NCBI GenBank assembly: GCA_947579605.1
Contig: OX388307.1
Span: forward strand, 9,587,237-9,651,236
Reading direction: 5' to 3'
DNA: 64,000 bases
Source of the DNA: Athripsodes cinereus
Taxonomy: Eukaryota > Arthropoda > Insecta > Trichoptera > Leptoceridae
Below, one piece after another: positions 1 through 13,266 of the stretch (its first letter is position 1; every line of letters begins with the position of its first letter). A model generated the notes under the pieces. It saw only the letters and a list, made by a program, of their open reading frames with translations, had not been told where the DNA came from and did no database searches. The translations under genes were made by a program, and so were the position numbers.

Positions 1-2299
1 TTACTCAGTTTTCGACATCAGTGTCTTCTCAGACCAAATTTCTCGTGAGAAAACGAAGGAAAGCAGAGAAATTTATCTACTGGAACAAATTTAGTACCTT
101 CTGCGCTCTGTATAAATGTCATAATGATTTCTCAACAGAAACGTTTTGGCATCCTTTTTAGAAGGGAATAATGAAATTATATTATTATCTAGATACATTC
201 CTACGTCATTGGTCATTAATGTACATAATTAGTATTACTTAAGCATATGAATCCTACTAACTCTGCTGACACTACCTTAATATAAAGAAATGGGAAACCT
301 ACTGATCAATGTGCAAATAATATAAAAAACTTAACGTTCTACATTATGTGGCAGGTAACGGTATAGGTACATTACACATCCTTGAACTTCTGGTTAAATC
401 ATTATTTTCGTAAAGTTTCTTATTAGATACTCCATAATTTTGGTCTGGTTTAGTAAGTTGTATATCCAGACCAATTAAAAAATAAAACATGATAAAGATA
501 GAACATAAATGATTGATATCATGGAACAATCTCAAAATGCAGGTAATATTCCATATCAACGACCTACTCATGTGTCTATCGAAAACAGACTTCAGAGTCT
601 TTTAGTACAGTTTAATTTTGTAACATGTTGCATGAATTTACAAAGAACGCAGGTTTTTCGCTTACAAGTTTCATTTTAATGAAAGCAGAATGTTAAATAA
701 AAAAGATGAATCTGAATGTTACTTAAAACTTACTAAAGGAAGGTTGTTTGCACTCTATGTTGCTGAGAGGAACGTTAAAGATCAAATGATGAAAATATCA
801 ATATAAAGAAGTTCAGAAAACTACAACCTAACAATAACTTGGAAGTTAGCTTTTAATTTGATACTCTTGATCACATTTACATTATATCGAGAAGCAAAAC
901 CGAGGGGAAATATGTAGCATAAAGTGTGCATCAAGCTTTTGATGTTTTATTAATATATAATAATTTATAATAAACAATGTGTCTGCACAAGGGACACACA
1001 GACTTATATGTGTTATACTATGTAGGTACACAATTATGTACTAGATTTTAAACCCGTTGTCTTGCATGACCATCAGCTATCTAAAAACTTAAAAGTTACA
1101 TTTAACAAGCGAACTAGTCTTGAAAAATTATCATATATATAAATACCAGTTCATAAAATAATGTGTCATCACTATCCATACACTTGGAATTATCTTAAAG
1201 GAAACATGCTTCTACATTATTTTGGGTCAGTAAAAAAATCATCTGAAGTGTTATTAGTACTTCTTGAATTTAAAAAGACATGTAGGTATGATTTGATTAT
1301 TCAGAAATGCATTCAATAGATGCAAGAGGGTATTGGTGGTTCTGTTTTTTGTAGGAAATGTGTCTATATTTGAACAGATTAGAATATTTTGTCGGGATAA
1401 TAATATAATGCTAATGTAGGTATCTCTCGATCCGGATTGATTTGATCCCGTTCTGGCTCATTCAAATGTTTGTGTGACAACAACGTGAGATGAAACGTCA
1501 ACGTTATCAGACCAGACAGATTATTGTCTCTACTCTCTAGTCGACTAATAATAATAATAATAATATTGCCTATACTCATATCTATACCTACATGATATAA
1601 ATAGGAAAAGTAGAATACGATATGAGTAGGTATACAATCATGTATAGACTTACTTACAAGGAAAATGCATATTTAGATCTGTCTACAGTCAAACTAGACT
1701 TAGTTAACCCTGATTAAATGGAAAACTTTGCTCACAAAACTAAACACGCCGTTTAAATCCAAAGCTTACAAAAGTAGGCACCCTATAGTGATTAGTGAAC
1801 CTGCTCAATACCGAAAACAACTATTAAATAATCAATAAATTACGTTCCATGTAATTTTTTTATTTTTTTAAAAGGCAACTACTACTAATGGCTAAAATGC
1901 GTCAAAATAAATAAGGAATAATTTTAGTTCGGCATAAAAAAATATCAACGCTTGTCTTAGATAGTGAGTAGTCGGAGAGTTAGGTACTATTATTCCATGT
2001 TAGTGAGTAGGTATAGACCATGTATATGTAGATATTGGCAGTAGGAGCAGAGTGTCTATGTACCTACATTGTACATAATATTATCTCATCTCGTGTATTA
2101 CTATCTATACTCTATACTACAGCAGGTACAATGTTTTCTCAACATATTGTGATTGTTAAATTCACACACGCCTATGTCATTTAATATTTTTTTAAATTTA
2201 TTTATCACTTAATTTTACAACTAGAGCTTTTTACAACCAGCGCCAGGCGGATATTGTACAATATCTACCTAGTTTAAAAATACCCCTCTACGAGTACTT
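1..2299. other. AT-rich intergenic stretch, nothing recognised
   Basis: No open frame here has coding character; those present are short and made of AT-rich codons. A short AAT microsatellite lies near 1546-1565. No repeat end or RNA gene was recognised. Confidence 0.6.
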
Positions 2300-2360
2300 G
2301 GCATTAGTTGTTAGTTAGAAGAAATGATAAACTCGCGCCCTTTGCACATTGATTACATTT
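2300..2360 (+). repeat. Short LINE 3'-tail fragment (CR1-like tail family)
   Basis: It carries GTTAGAAG followed by GATAAACTCGCGCCCTTTG and CACATTGATTACA, matching the 3' tails seen at 20030, 45510, 59400 and, reversed, at 17866, 53880 and 61340. The ATCGC/GCGAT hairpin arm present in the better copies is partly deleted. It is a decayed copy without coding sequence. Confidence 0.4.
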
Positions 2361-4900
2361 AATATAGATGTATTTTTGTACAATTTTGCATCAGTATTAA
2401 ACAAAAAATGTTTTTTGAAATATCATTTCGTTAATTATAATTATATGTATTTATTTGGACTCGTTTTTTATCTAAAAAAAATGGCATTGCAAAAAACGTT
2501 TCATCACTTGATTTTTGCAATGCCGACACTTTATGTACGATTAAATCGAGCGTAAGTATGTCCTTCAAGTCAATATGGTACAGATAATTATTCTAGTAGA
2601 AATATAATTCATATGAATTAAACAGGAAAAAGTTGGTAGCTTAATCTCCGTGATACTTCTACCTATATACTATATACATACTCTAATTTAGGGAATACTA
2701 AATTTAGCGTGGAAGATGATGTGCGATATAGTGGTGAAATTATGTAAAATTTGGAAACCATTTTTATTCAAAAATATTTAAAAAAAATGATAGTCTTCAA
2801 TTCTTTAAAACACTCCTTCCTCCCCCTTTTTCAACCGTTCACCGGAAATTCATACCTATGTACATGTGTATAAGAATATTCCTATATCTGGGTATTGTCG
2901 AGTTAATTTGTACGATATGTATTTATGTTGTGAAACTTCTCTAATTTATCTTTTCATTTATGTATCTTATAGCCTATTGATTTTTTAAAATAATCGAACA
3001 TATTTCTTCGTTTTATTTTCTTATGCCTTAAATATTTTTTTTTATCTTTCTCAGACTCAGAATTTTATAATATTCCTTGCCCTCTACATATCAATTCTCT
3101 GTCGTCAAATTTTCAAAATGGCATAGCAATTTGAAATGTTTATCGTTCTCCACGGTCTTGTTAAAGAATATTTTGTCAGATTATCGAATCTGGCATTATT
3201 AATCGACTTTGGTGTAGGATACCCACCTTATGGGATCGAAGCACTACTTTGACAGACTTGGGGGTTCGCTTTAAAGGTTTCGTCAACAAATCCTATATAT
3301 TTTTTGAGACCCTGAATTATAATAGCTAAGAACTATAAAACAAATAAATAAAACTAAAGGCGATTATATGAACAAGAAAATTTGAAAGAAATTACAGAAG
3401 TCACGATTGAGACACAATTTCCTATCGCAAAATTTATTTATTTAGGTGTTTGTATGTCATTACTCATTACAGATAACAATACATTACATATACTGTAATC
3501 AATCGAAGAAGTAATTCCAAATAAATGTAAGAATAATTATAATGATGTTAATTAAGTTTTTAAGAGTGGTATGTAATAATGCTTTGTGAAACCTCACATT
3601 TGTTAGGTAAATAAAAACACGCGTAAGTTTTTGATGTTATATTACCATCACTCACATTTTCCAGAGTTCTCTCTTCTCTTTTACTCCTTTCTCAACACTC
3701 TCCGTTATAATATTATATTGTATTGATATATCTACTTGCACTCGTTTCTTACTGGAAGTAGAGGTATTTGGTAGGTACATTTACTTTTCATTCAGTAATC
3801 GGTAGCAAGTATCTTCGCTTATTCACACTCGAGTTAATTCAGTGGTTACTGGGACTCGACTAGAGGTTGTTGTATTCTAAGAAGAACGTACTATCCAATT
3901 ACGATTTACTATCGGAAGCAATCAAAATGTTTATCCACAGTATTTCATTTATTTCGGCTACTGTGTCATCGTTCTAAAGCTATAAACAATAGACCGCACA
4001 AAATACGTTCTGTAAAAATAGCACGTGCTTAAAAAACAATAATACTTGTACCTTCATACATTTACGAATGGAAATAATCTGATGGTCATTTTTTAAAGAG
4101 TTTTTGTGTGTGTATCACTCACTCATATAAAAAATAAAAATTAATCAAATAAAATAAATCTCAAATAGTGATTAGTTAAAAGTTTGGATTACGCATTCAT
4201 CAATCACCATTTTTTCTAAGGTAATGAATAATATAAATCTGAGGTGAACTGATACGGTGACATATACCTACCACTCATCTTGAATATTATATTCTCTATT
4301 ATGTATTGCAACTGTGAGTACCATACGTGTCCTTGTTATATGCAGTTAATCTATTGGTTACCCCACGTCGTTTGGTAATGTTTATGGTGTAGGTAAATAG
4401 AGGATAAATTATAGTCAATAATACGTCATTGTATATACTGTAATATTTATCACATTGTAAATTTTATTTATTTGAAAGTTCTACACCCTTAATAATTTCC
4501 AATATACCTTTCTCACACAAATTATCTAATAAATTATCTTTTATTTTAATGTACCTACCTACAGAAATCTTTTTTTCGTAGTGAATAGTTTTGAATACTA
4601 ATTATCTCGTTTGTAATTTATTAATGTATTGACTGTTAATATAATATCTGATAATTACTTTTGTTAATTTTCATATAGATTATTTTATTTGTTACTTTTT
4701 TCTCTACTAGTAAATAAGGTTATTTTTTTTATCATTGTTATTGTGCATTGCTTTGATTAAAAGGTTAAATTAGGATTCAGCGATGCTCAATTACTTAATG
4801 AAAATTATTGGTTTTGTCACTTCAATTAATGAAGACATTACTGTTGAAAATTATGAATAGGAAAACATAAAATTTACTTTATATTATTATTATTATTATT
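2361..4900. other. Intergenic stretch, nothing recognised
   Basis: AT-rich sequence without a supported gene. A TAT/ATT run sits just before the repeat at 4901. Confidence 0.55.
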
Positions 4901-4976
4901 ATACCATCACGGCACATCCCACAAGTGGGGTAGCCAGCAGATCAGCTGCATGTAAGAAACATGCAAACCATGCATA
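4901..4976 (-). repeat. Partial copy of a SINE-like repeat (3' half)
   Basis: It begins with CATCACGGCACATCCCACAA and continues through GGGGTAGCCAGCAG to AAACATGCAAAC, the same order as the fuller copy at 53173-53416. Only the 3' half remains. The orientation is minus, judged from the LINE-like terminus (ACCCCACTTGTGGGATGTGCCGTGATGG when read on the minus strand). Confidence 0.6.
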
Positions 4977-7900
4977 CTTTATATCATTCATATAAATATT
5001 CTTAGAATGTATTTATGTACCTATATAAGATATACCTGTTTTGAGTAGTTACATAGGAAATTACATATCTTAAAATATCCACATTTCCTTAATAAAGTTT
5101 TTGACTTCAAAAATTGGTATTATATAATAATAAGTACATCTAAGCCGATAACTGCTTTAAATTATTTTTGTATTTACTGAAACTTGTGGCGAATGCACCT
5201 ACCCACTACCCAGGTCCCGAGGTTTGGAAAGTGATGCATACTGTATTTGTGACCGAGTTATAGTGTTGTAAGTTGTAAGTGAGCTGAGATAATTAAAACA
5301 TTTAATATTAGTATCGAGATATACTCGTAATTATTATTGGTTGTGTTCACAGTACTGTTTCAGATTAGTTAAATCCTCCTGAATGTAGCCTGTCGCATAC
5401 CTTATCGCTGAACTGAAGATGCCAAATGTCTTACAACATGATTTTCACGGACACCTGCCTTTTACATGATACATGTTTTACCTCCAAAATTGCGACGAAT
5501 GACGATGTCTCGTGGATACTTGTTAAGTACAAATTCTTTTGTACTGGTTTCTCGTAGTAGGTAGTATAAAATAACATGAGAGACATCTCTGGCTATTAGT
5601 TACAGTTTTGCAAACGTATGTAAATCTTATTGTAAATAATAATTGTAATTTATTTGTGTTCCGGTCGAGTAAGTTACTACCTGCAAATAAACTAAAAGTG
5701 AATTCTAACATCACAGTACTTACATTATAATATTGGTATCTGGACCAATATTTTTATTTTCTGTATAAGTAAAACGAAAAAATACGAGACAATACATATT
5801 CAAATGTAAGTAATATCTGTAAATATTAAAATGTTTTGTTTTGTTAATAGTAGAATTAAGTTTCTACGCCTGTAAATATAGAAACATGTGAAAGTGTGAC
5901 GGTAATTAGGTAGGTAGGTACTATTACTATTTTATAACATGACATTTTCTGTTTGAGTATTGGTTTACCCCTTAACCAAAGAATTTTAAAGTTGGTGATA
6001 AGCTCAAGTAAAAGTAATCCTTAAAAATATCATTTAATGTTTTCATTTGCAAAATAGATTTTTACGTAAATAAAATTTCGTTTCGAATGAAATACAAAAC
6101 AGTGCCTCTATTGGTATAATTCGATATCAAGGGCTTTGCCTAAAATGTTTAACCTATTTAATCTCAATATTTATTAAATTACTAAAATATACTTTTTTTA
6201 TTTAATTTCATTTCATTTATTTAACCAAATCTCAAATATATTAAAATAAAAAATAAGAAACAGCATTTCAGTTCTACAAGATTTTACTCCCCTCATTTAA
6301 ACAGTGGTTTGTTCTTATTCAGTAAAAATCTAATTTACTACATCTTCTATGTACCTTTGATAAACGTGCTGTTTTCCATTATCTTGGTGTGTAATCTCGA
6401 GTAAACAATGTCATGAAAAGTTGATAATGTTTCAAGTATTATGTTATGTACCAAATTTAAGCAACATCTGTTATGCCATTTAGCTCTATAATTAATAAAA
6501 CAGTTTTCACGGGAGCCTTCAGATAGGATGAAAATTAAGTGCTATAATGAAGTTTTTTACGTTTATTTGTCTGTATTTATAACATGGTGAAATAGTTAAC
6601 AATTTAGTGTAAAACACAGTGAATAATTATTGTTCTACTCCATTTACTATAGACAGATGTGATGTCATTATAATTAAATTGTGAATGATATGATGTACTT
6701 AGGTATGTTTTAGATCAAATAATAAGTTCACATTAAGAAGTTGGATTTTTATCAATTTAAAGGACTTTTATATTGAAATGAAAATTGGTACTGATACAAA
6801 CTTTACCATTAAATATTTTTTGTCTTTTAAAGATTCACTTATTAGTTCATTCTTCTCGTATTCACCAACATTTATTTTATTGTCTGAGGGCAGAAATGAA
6901 ACTCTTTCATGAATAGTGATTTAATACTGTTCATAAACAGTGTGACCACTTCCCTCAGTTATCCTAAATGTCCTGATATCTATCATAAAGGAAGAATACA
7001 CTAAGGATGTCTTATAATAGTTGTTTATAATCTATTTTTAGTTGGATAACATTTCTAATCTTTATTTCCTGCATTATTTAGTGTTTACTTCGACGAATTA
7101 CGAATACGTTTACGAATCAACTTTGATTCTCTACTGGTGATCACAATAGCGGTACAAGTGATTTGATCCAGAAATTATTTTGATATCGCGTCAAGATAAA
7201 AAAAAAGTATTATTCCAGTGTCCCGTTACCAGAACATTATGAATTTGTAGGTGGTTATGTACCTAGTATTGTGTGCTATATATTATGTTGGAACCAGCGC
7301 TATTGATCTTGGTCAGTGCGTGAGGTACTCCATAAACCGGTTGAGTTCCATCATAACTTAGGTGGAGTAATTATACAATATCTGCTTTAAATCACACACA
7401 TGTACAAATTTGGGCTACTTTTAAGTTATGTCAAATTATAATCAATATAGGTCGCGTAATTTAATATCAATAAAACGCGTCATGTAAAATAAAAGAGAAT
7501 AAAGTTTAATTTTCAATTGACAATATGAGTGCCTCCCTTGTGAGGACGGTCTTGACTTTCAAATATCTAAAATTTTGAACCACTTCAGAAGTATGGTAGG
7601 AAGGAAGGGCTTATCTGCGAAACGGATCCAGTGTGTGTTACTGTGAAACTGAGTAATCCATGTTACACCTACTGTAGGTCCTAATGCTCTCGGTTTCCAG
7701 TCAGAATGTGCACAATGAAAGATATTTTTACTCCTCCCCAGCTGCTGTGCAGCCGTATTACTCAGTATTGGAGAAATATTTATATTTATCTATTTAATTG
7801 ATAGGAGTCTGTCAATAGAAAATAAATTAAACAGAGTAAGTAGTTCTAACAATAATAAATTAATGACGTAATAAAGGATTATTTTTTGAGTACTACCTAT

Positions 7901-9053
7901 GTCAAAATTTAACGAAGCTTACACGACCCGTTGTGGGTTTGCAACGATGTTAGTTATTTATTTTTTATGATTTTTTTTGTAAGTTGTAATGTAGTTTTTT
8001 ATTTTCCATGCAAGTCATTATTAATTATTCATTAAAAACAATTATTTTACTTCCAACCCTTATTATATTATTGCCAAAATGATTGATCATAAAGTTACAG
8101 AATTACATAATACTTTACGGAGATTTTGTTATAGTTTCAAAGATCTTATATAATAATATAACCCTCTTTCGTATGAATTGAAACTTTTAAAAGCTTAAAT
8201 AATTGTATTCTACTACAGCAAACCTTCACGAGAACATTATTTGTGTACTTGAAATAAAACGTTAAGCTCCATAGCTTAATTATTCAGAGGTGCGAACAAT
8301 GGGTTAGAAAGGTATACGCAATTACTTATTCGTACGTATTATATCTATAAGAAGTATCTATGTTACAGGAATGTAGGACTTAATGGCACATTTGCTTAGT
8401 TTGGTAAATATTAGATAATATTTATCCAGTGTCTTCAATGGGGTTATTCACGCATTATTCTAATAGGGTAGTATAATTCATTCACGCAAAATATTTTTTT
8501 TTTTAAATTAAGCTTTGGTGGAACGTTTGATAATACAAAAAGTGCCTGTTGGAGACTTAAAAACTAGGATTCTTTTATACAATACTCATTACAAATTCAT
8601 GGATACTATAATATATGCACCTACTATACCAGCTTCAATACGTCGCGTTGTAACGGTGGAGTATGATAATATAAATATGTGTGTAGGTATATCATAATAT
8701 GATGTATACATCCATACTACCTACAGTACTAGAGTACTCATTCGGTAGATGTGATGCACATAGGTACCTATTACATTAAGATGTAGAGCCGAAGCGCAGA
8801 TACTGACTTGAGAGACTGGTACTGGGGCCGTCGCATGTGGGTCACTGACTGTGTGTTAATCGGTCAGGATTATGGGGCCGTGAAAGTGGTTTGTTAAACT
8901 GTGATAAAGAGTAAACACTGTTAATATTCCTATCTACTTAGTTAATACAAATATTTGTATTTTGTGCTAAATCATCGTCGATGAATGAGATTGTCATTGC
9001 GTGATGTACACATCATTAATAGGTAGAATATACCTTACATCTTAAAATCACTT
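4977..9053. other. Intergenic stretch, nothing recognised
   Basis: No gene or mobile-element terminus could be supported. Somewhat less AT-rich islands near 7300-7360, 7540-7760 and 8810-8890 show no coding frame or family that I recognise. Confidence 0.5.
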
Positions 9054-9305
9054 CTAGGTAATAATATGTACCCGCATTTCCATCGTTGGGAAGACTTTAC
9101 AGGACACTTTTCGAGTGGCAAAAGGTGTTCGAAAAATTGACTCATTTTTCATCTTAAATTCAGCGATGAGGTTTGCCACCCATCCTGAATATCTTGATTT
9201 TATATTGGCACGGAGAACACAGTTTGCATGTTTATTATATAGGCAGCTGGTCTGCTGGCTACCCCACTTTTGGGTATGCCGTGATGCTATGGTGGAAGTA
9301 GTAGG
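9054..9305 (+). repeat. SINE-like repeat, near full length
   Basis: This is one of about six related copies. Shared blocks in order are: GGTGTTCGAAAAA, CATCTTAAATTCAGCGATGA, a CCACCCATCCTGAAT block, TTGGCACGGAGAACA, GCATGTTTATTATAT, GGTCTGCTGGCTACCCCACT and a terminal GCCGTGATG. Related copies lie at 53173-53416, 29028-29760, 17610-17735, 51849-51910 and 4901-4976. Open frames on both strands here are artefacts of the repeat. The 3' terminus resembles the ends of RTE-type LINE fragments in the same window, suggesting mobilisation by that LINE. Confidence 0.6.
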
Positions 9306-9469
9306 TATGTAAAGACTCCTCATTTCCAGTTTCATCGGATTTTTTTGGAAATAAAATAAAATTGCTGGAAAAATATAAGCTCAAAATGTCGGTGTATTTA
9401 TTGTTATTATTCCATACCACATTTATTTAACAAAATAATAACTATGAAAGTGATAAATAATCATGGGAG

Positions 9470-9870
9470 ATCACTGACGGAACTGGAACAGGAAGAAAAA
9501 CCTTCTAATTATCCTGGCGGATGAAAGTAGGGCAGCCTTCTGCATGGCATATTTGAGCCTATCATCTACTCCTAGTTTTCTGAGACTTCTTAACAGACCC
9601 TTAGGTATTAAACCATTTACAGGCAATAACTAAAGGCATGATGATTGGGGTTGGTGTTCTCCACATATCTTTGATTTCGTGAGCAAGATATTATAATTTA
9701 TTGTCTTGTCCTGCTCAGTTATAATTAGATTATCATCGTTCGGTATGCGGATGTCTGATATATATGATTTACGGAATCTGCGATCAACCAACACAATATC
9801 TTATCTGGTCTGATCCGGATTAGCTGGAATAGTTCGATCAGGAGCGTAGGATAGAACAACAAATGCTTCC
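9470..9870 (-). pseudogene. Decayed LINE reverse-transcriptase C-terminus
   Basis: Read on the minus strand, the frame gives segments such as DIVLVDRRFRKSY, SDIRIPNDDNL and, nearer the end, YAMQKAALLSSARIIRRFF. I recognise this order (a D.V..D.R block, a DI..P.D block, a closing QK.ALL..A.I.R block) from the C-terminal tail of insect LINE polyproteins. Stop codons and frame breaks interrupt it, so it is not functional. No 5' part is present. The family assignment is from memory of the motif order and is moderate. Confidence 0.5.
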
Positions 9871-12404
9871 GCGATTTAATGCAGGAGTGTGGTACCTACA
9901 TAAATTGACTACTCGGTCAACATTATCGGATTTTGAATGATTCGGTTCGATATTTAAAATAATGTTAAGAGTGAAAAAATTTCTTCTTCTCTCGAGTGTA
10001 AACATCTCTAAAATACCTACTTTTATTCTTCCAAAGAAGATTCATAGAGCTAATAAGTGTGCAAGGTGTTGTAATAAGGTTCCTATGTATTCGTAATGAA
10101 TCATTTGCATCAAAAAAAACTTTCCAATTAGTTATAGGTATGTAGTAAAATTGATAGTCATTTTACTTTGGCTACGGGTATAACTCGATTAAAAATCCAT
10201 GTTTGAGGTATATTTTAACATTATCTTTAATATTATTTGTTGAAAGGTGTTTGTGTTTACACTGTGAAAATTCTTTTTAATTGTAGGTATGGTAAATATG
10301 TCTATAGCAGTTTTACAAACTAATATAATATATAACACAATGTTTTAATATTTTCGATGTAACAAATCAATTCAAACGCTTGGACAATTATTGACAGGTA
10401 CATGGTATAGGTACCAGAAACCATTCTACAGTATTTATTATTGTAAATGTCTGTCATTGATTGATGAGAATGGTCCGGCAACATTATATTTATTCCGGTC
10501 TAAGTATCCTCTTGACTCCACTGTAAAAGTATTGAAAAGATCAAAGATTAAATGGGTACTTCGATTTGTACAATGTTCTCTATTTAATAAACTTATTAAA
10601 ATAAAACCTTATATATTGCGCACGACTTTTTAAGTGTGATTCATTAGTTCTCACATCAAACCATTTATGATTATCTTTTATATTACAATGTCATTGAAAG
10701 CTTAACAAGTCTGACGTCATAAATAAATCCTTCATTATTTGTTTGTAGGTAAATACAAAATAAAAAACACTAAAAGAATAGTATGTATAAATAATCCTGC
10801 ATTGTATTTTATTGTAAATAAGAGTAAAATGCTTATTTTCAATGTCCGAATGCAGCGGAAAACGTTGACACGAAAAGCTGTCATGATAATAAATGCCTAC
10901 ATAGGTACACCTTTGTATTTATATTTCTTATACGAACTTCTGGAGACGAGTTTGATTGTTTTCTGGGTTTCGACAAGATAAATAAATAAATATGAATTAA
11001 ACAGTTTATTTTAACCAGATTTTTTTTTATGAAAAACATTTTGTTTATTATTATTTATTTTAAGTTAAATTTATTATATTTACTATTTTTTTCATAGGTA
11101 GGTATATTATTATTATAGAACTATTTCTAATGGCAAAACCTCAACGGCGAAAAGTAATCCGAACGAATCTTAACATTATTTACGGGAAAACCGAAAGAGT
11201 TTTTCTCATCTTTTGATTTATTTGCGATAGTTTAACATTTGTTTTAATCTTTTGGCACTGATCATTAATCAGTTTTGTTACAAATGCAGTAAATTCACTG
11301 ACTATATCCCATTTGCGTTTAATGTCGTGGCGATAATGTGATATAAACAGATAGAAATTTCCCACACCAATATCTTAGTTTTTCTTATAGTCGTGTTATC
11401 TATGGAGCAATGTAATTCCTTGACCGTGACTATTGTAGTGTTATATTGCATTTATAATATTATCTTGAAGGTTGTTTACGGTGTAAACAATGTGTTATAC
11501 CTTTACGTATTATTAGTATTGACATGAAATATAACTTTAACGATAGATGTGTTATTTATTTACCTTGTAGTATTTAGTAGAATAGAATATAATATTGATG
11601 TATGTACTTACCTATTTATATTATGGTTCTGTTAATAGTGGCATGTTAGCGAAAGTCTTATGGAAAATGCAATATAACTGTTCTAGAAAGTTTTGTCTGA
11701 ATGATCAGTGATCACTGCGAGACATGTTTTAGCTATTATTTATTATGTTGTAGACATATGTAGGTATGTAGGTACCTATGTATTATGTGTAGGTACCTAC
11801 AATAGGCGATAGTTATGTTATAGTCATGTTATGTTATTATATACAATATAGGATTAAGTATTAAGATACATTCGGTATCTAATCTTTGTTTTGGTTTATC
11901 ATTTAAATTAGAAATTACTCCTATGATTATACAACTTGATAGTTATTTAACGATTTAAGTAGGTACCTACTTTTCTATATCAATCATTGATGTGCGTGCA
12001 ATGGAGAAAATGTTTCCGATGCTTTCTAGTTATTGTTTGTTTAAAAATAACATTGTGTAGAATTAAAGAATGTGTGATGTCACTGATGGCATTTTATTGT
12101 GTCCCTCACATTCAGCGCATATTGATTTTGTGAAATTGCACAAACAAATTTAGCGAAATATGTAGTTTTCATTAATTTGTTTAATCTTTCTCTGGTATAT
12201 TTTGCTCTTCTACTAGATACGTATGTATACTTATTTAATCTAGCACAATTTATACTTATTTATATATTACTTGTTTCCTATATTTATTTATTTTTTAGTG
12301 AATATATAGTTATTTTTATTTTCCACTAGTAAAATTAAATACCTACTACAAAAATTATCAAACTGTATCATGGGTTTTTAACGTAAAGAAAATAAAAAAT
12401 GAGT
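9871..12404. other. Intergenic stretch, nothing recognised
   Basis: AT-rich sequence with several GTAGGTACCTAC-type motifs around 11760-11960. Frames at 10391-10633 and 10739-10981 are open by chance, with AAA/AAT/TTT-rich codons and no recognisable protein. Confidence 0.55.
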
Positions 12405-12480
12405 TATTTGGATAAATGGAAGTCCCCACAGACTTTGCATTAACCGTCTGGTCGGGGCGTTTTTCAGTATACTAGATTAT
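12405..12480 (+). repeat. 3'-terminal fragment of the R1-like LINE
   Basis: GGATAAATGGAAGTCCCC followed by a pyrimidine/purine hairpin-like stretch and GGTCGGGGCG matches the end of the R1-like element near 58738-58785. Only the last ~70 bp is present. Confidence 0.5.
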
Positions 12481-13224
12481 TTTTTTAATACCTACAAGCT
12501 ATTTTGGCATCAACCGGTGATGAAATGAAACGATTTTGTCTCCTCTCTTAGCACCTAGTTACTTATGTACCTACATCGCCAACATACATATATAAAGACA
12601 ACAAAAATATGCTAATAAACGAGAAAAACGTATGATAAAATAAGTAAGATTATGATCTGTCCCAAATAATAAACGATTATTGCTAAGTTGAACGACCTCG
12701 CCATACCTTGACCTAAACATACACAACTCGCGAGTCGCGACCAAGACAAGTGCAGTTACATCGCTTGCCATCACTATGTATGATGTGATGTCTTACATAT
12801 ATTATATATGTGCTTATATACAATAATATTATATATTTTACTATACATGATACAGCTGATACATTAATAATAATAATAATATGTAATTCAACGCGTGGCT
12901 ACTTTAGAAAAGTACTCATGTCCTTTTACATAGTAGATAATGATATTATAAAACATGTCTCTAATATTAATGCACTACATACCTACTACAGATACATGGG
13001 TGCAGCTCCCTTCTTAAATAACTTCCTCTTTATTCACGACAATATCTGTGTTTTAGTGGAAAGTTTCCCATAGTATATATACATATACATATTTTCTCTA
13101 ACCTGTGTTCCTGTATTCATTTCTGACTCTTCTTACATGATATAAAATGTCTCTTCATGAAGGCACTACTAAAATTTGTCCTCTGCCATCACCTTCCGCA
13201 TGCTGTCCTCTTCTTATCTTCTCT
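12481..13224. other. Intergenic stretch, nothing recognised
   Basis: No supported gene. The open frame at 12810-13073 is AT-rich and does not resemble a protein I know. Confidence 0.5.
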
Positions 13225-13266
13225 ACATCTTACCCCACTTGCGGGAAATACCGTGATGGTATATTA
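13225..13266 (+). repeat. RTE-type LINE 3' terminus fragment
   Basis: CTTACCCCACTTGCGGGAAA followed by TACCGTGATGGTATATTA is a variant of the shared terminus found at the ends of the LINE fragments near 16600, 17000 and 21220. Confidence 0.5.
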
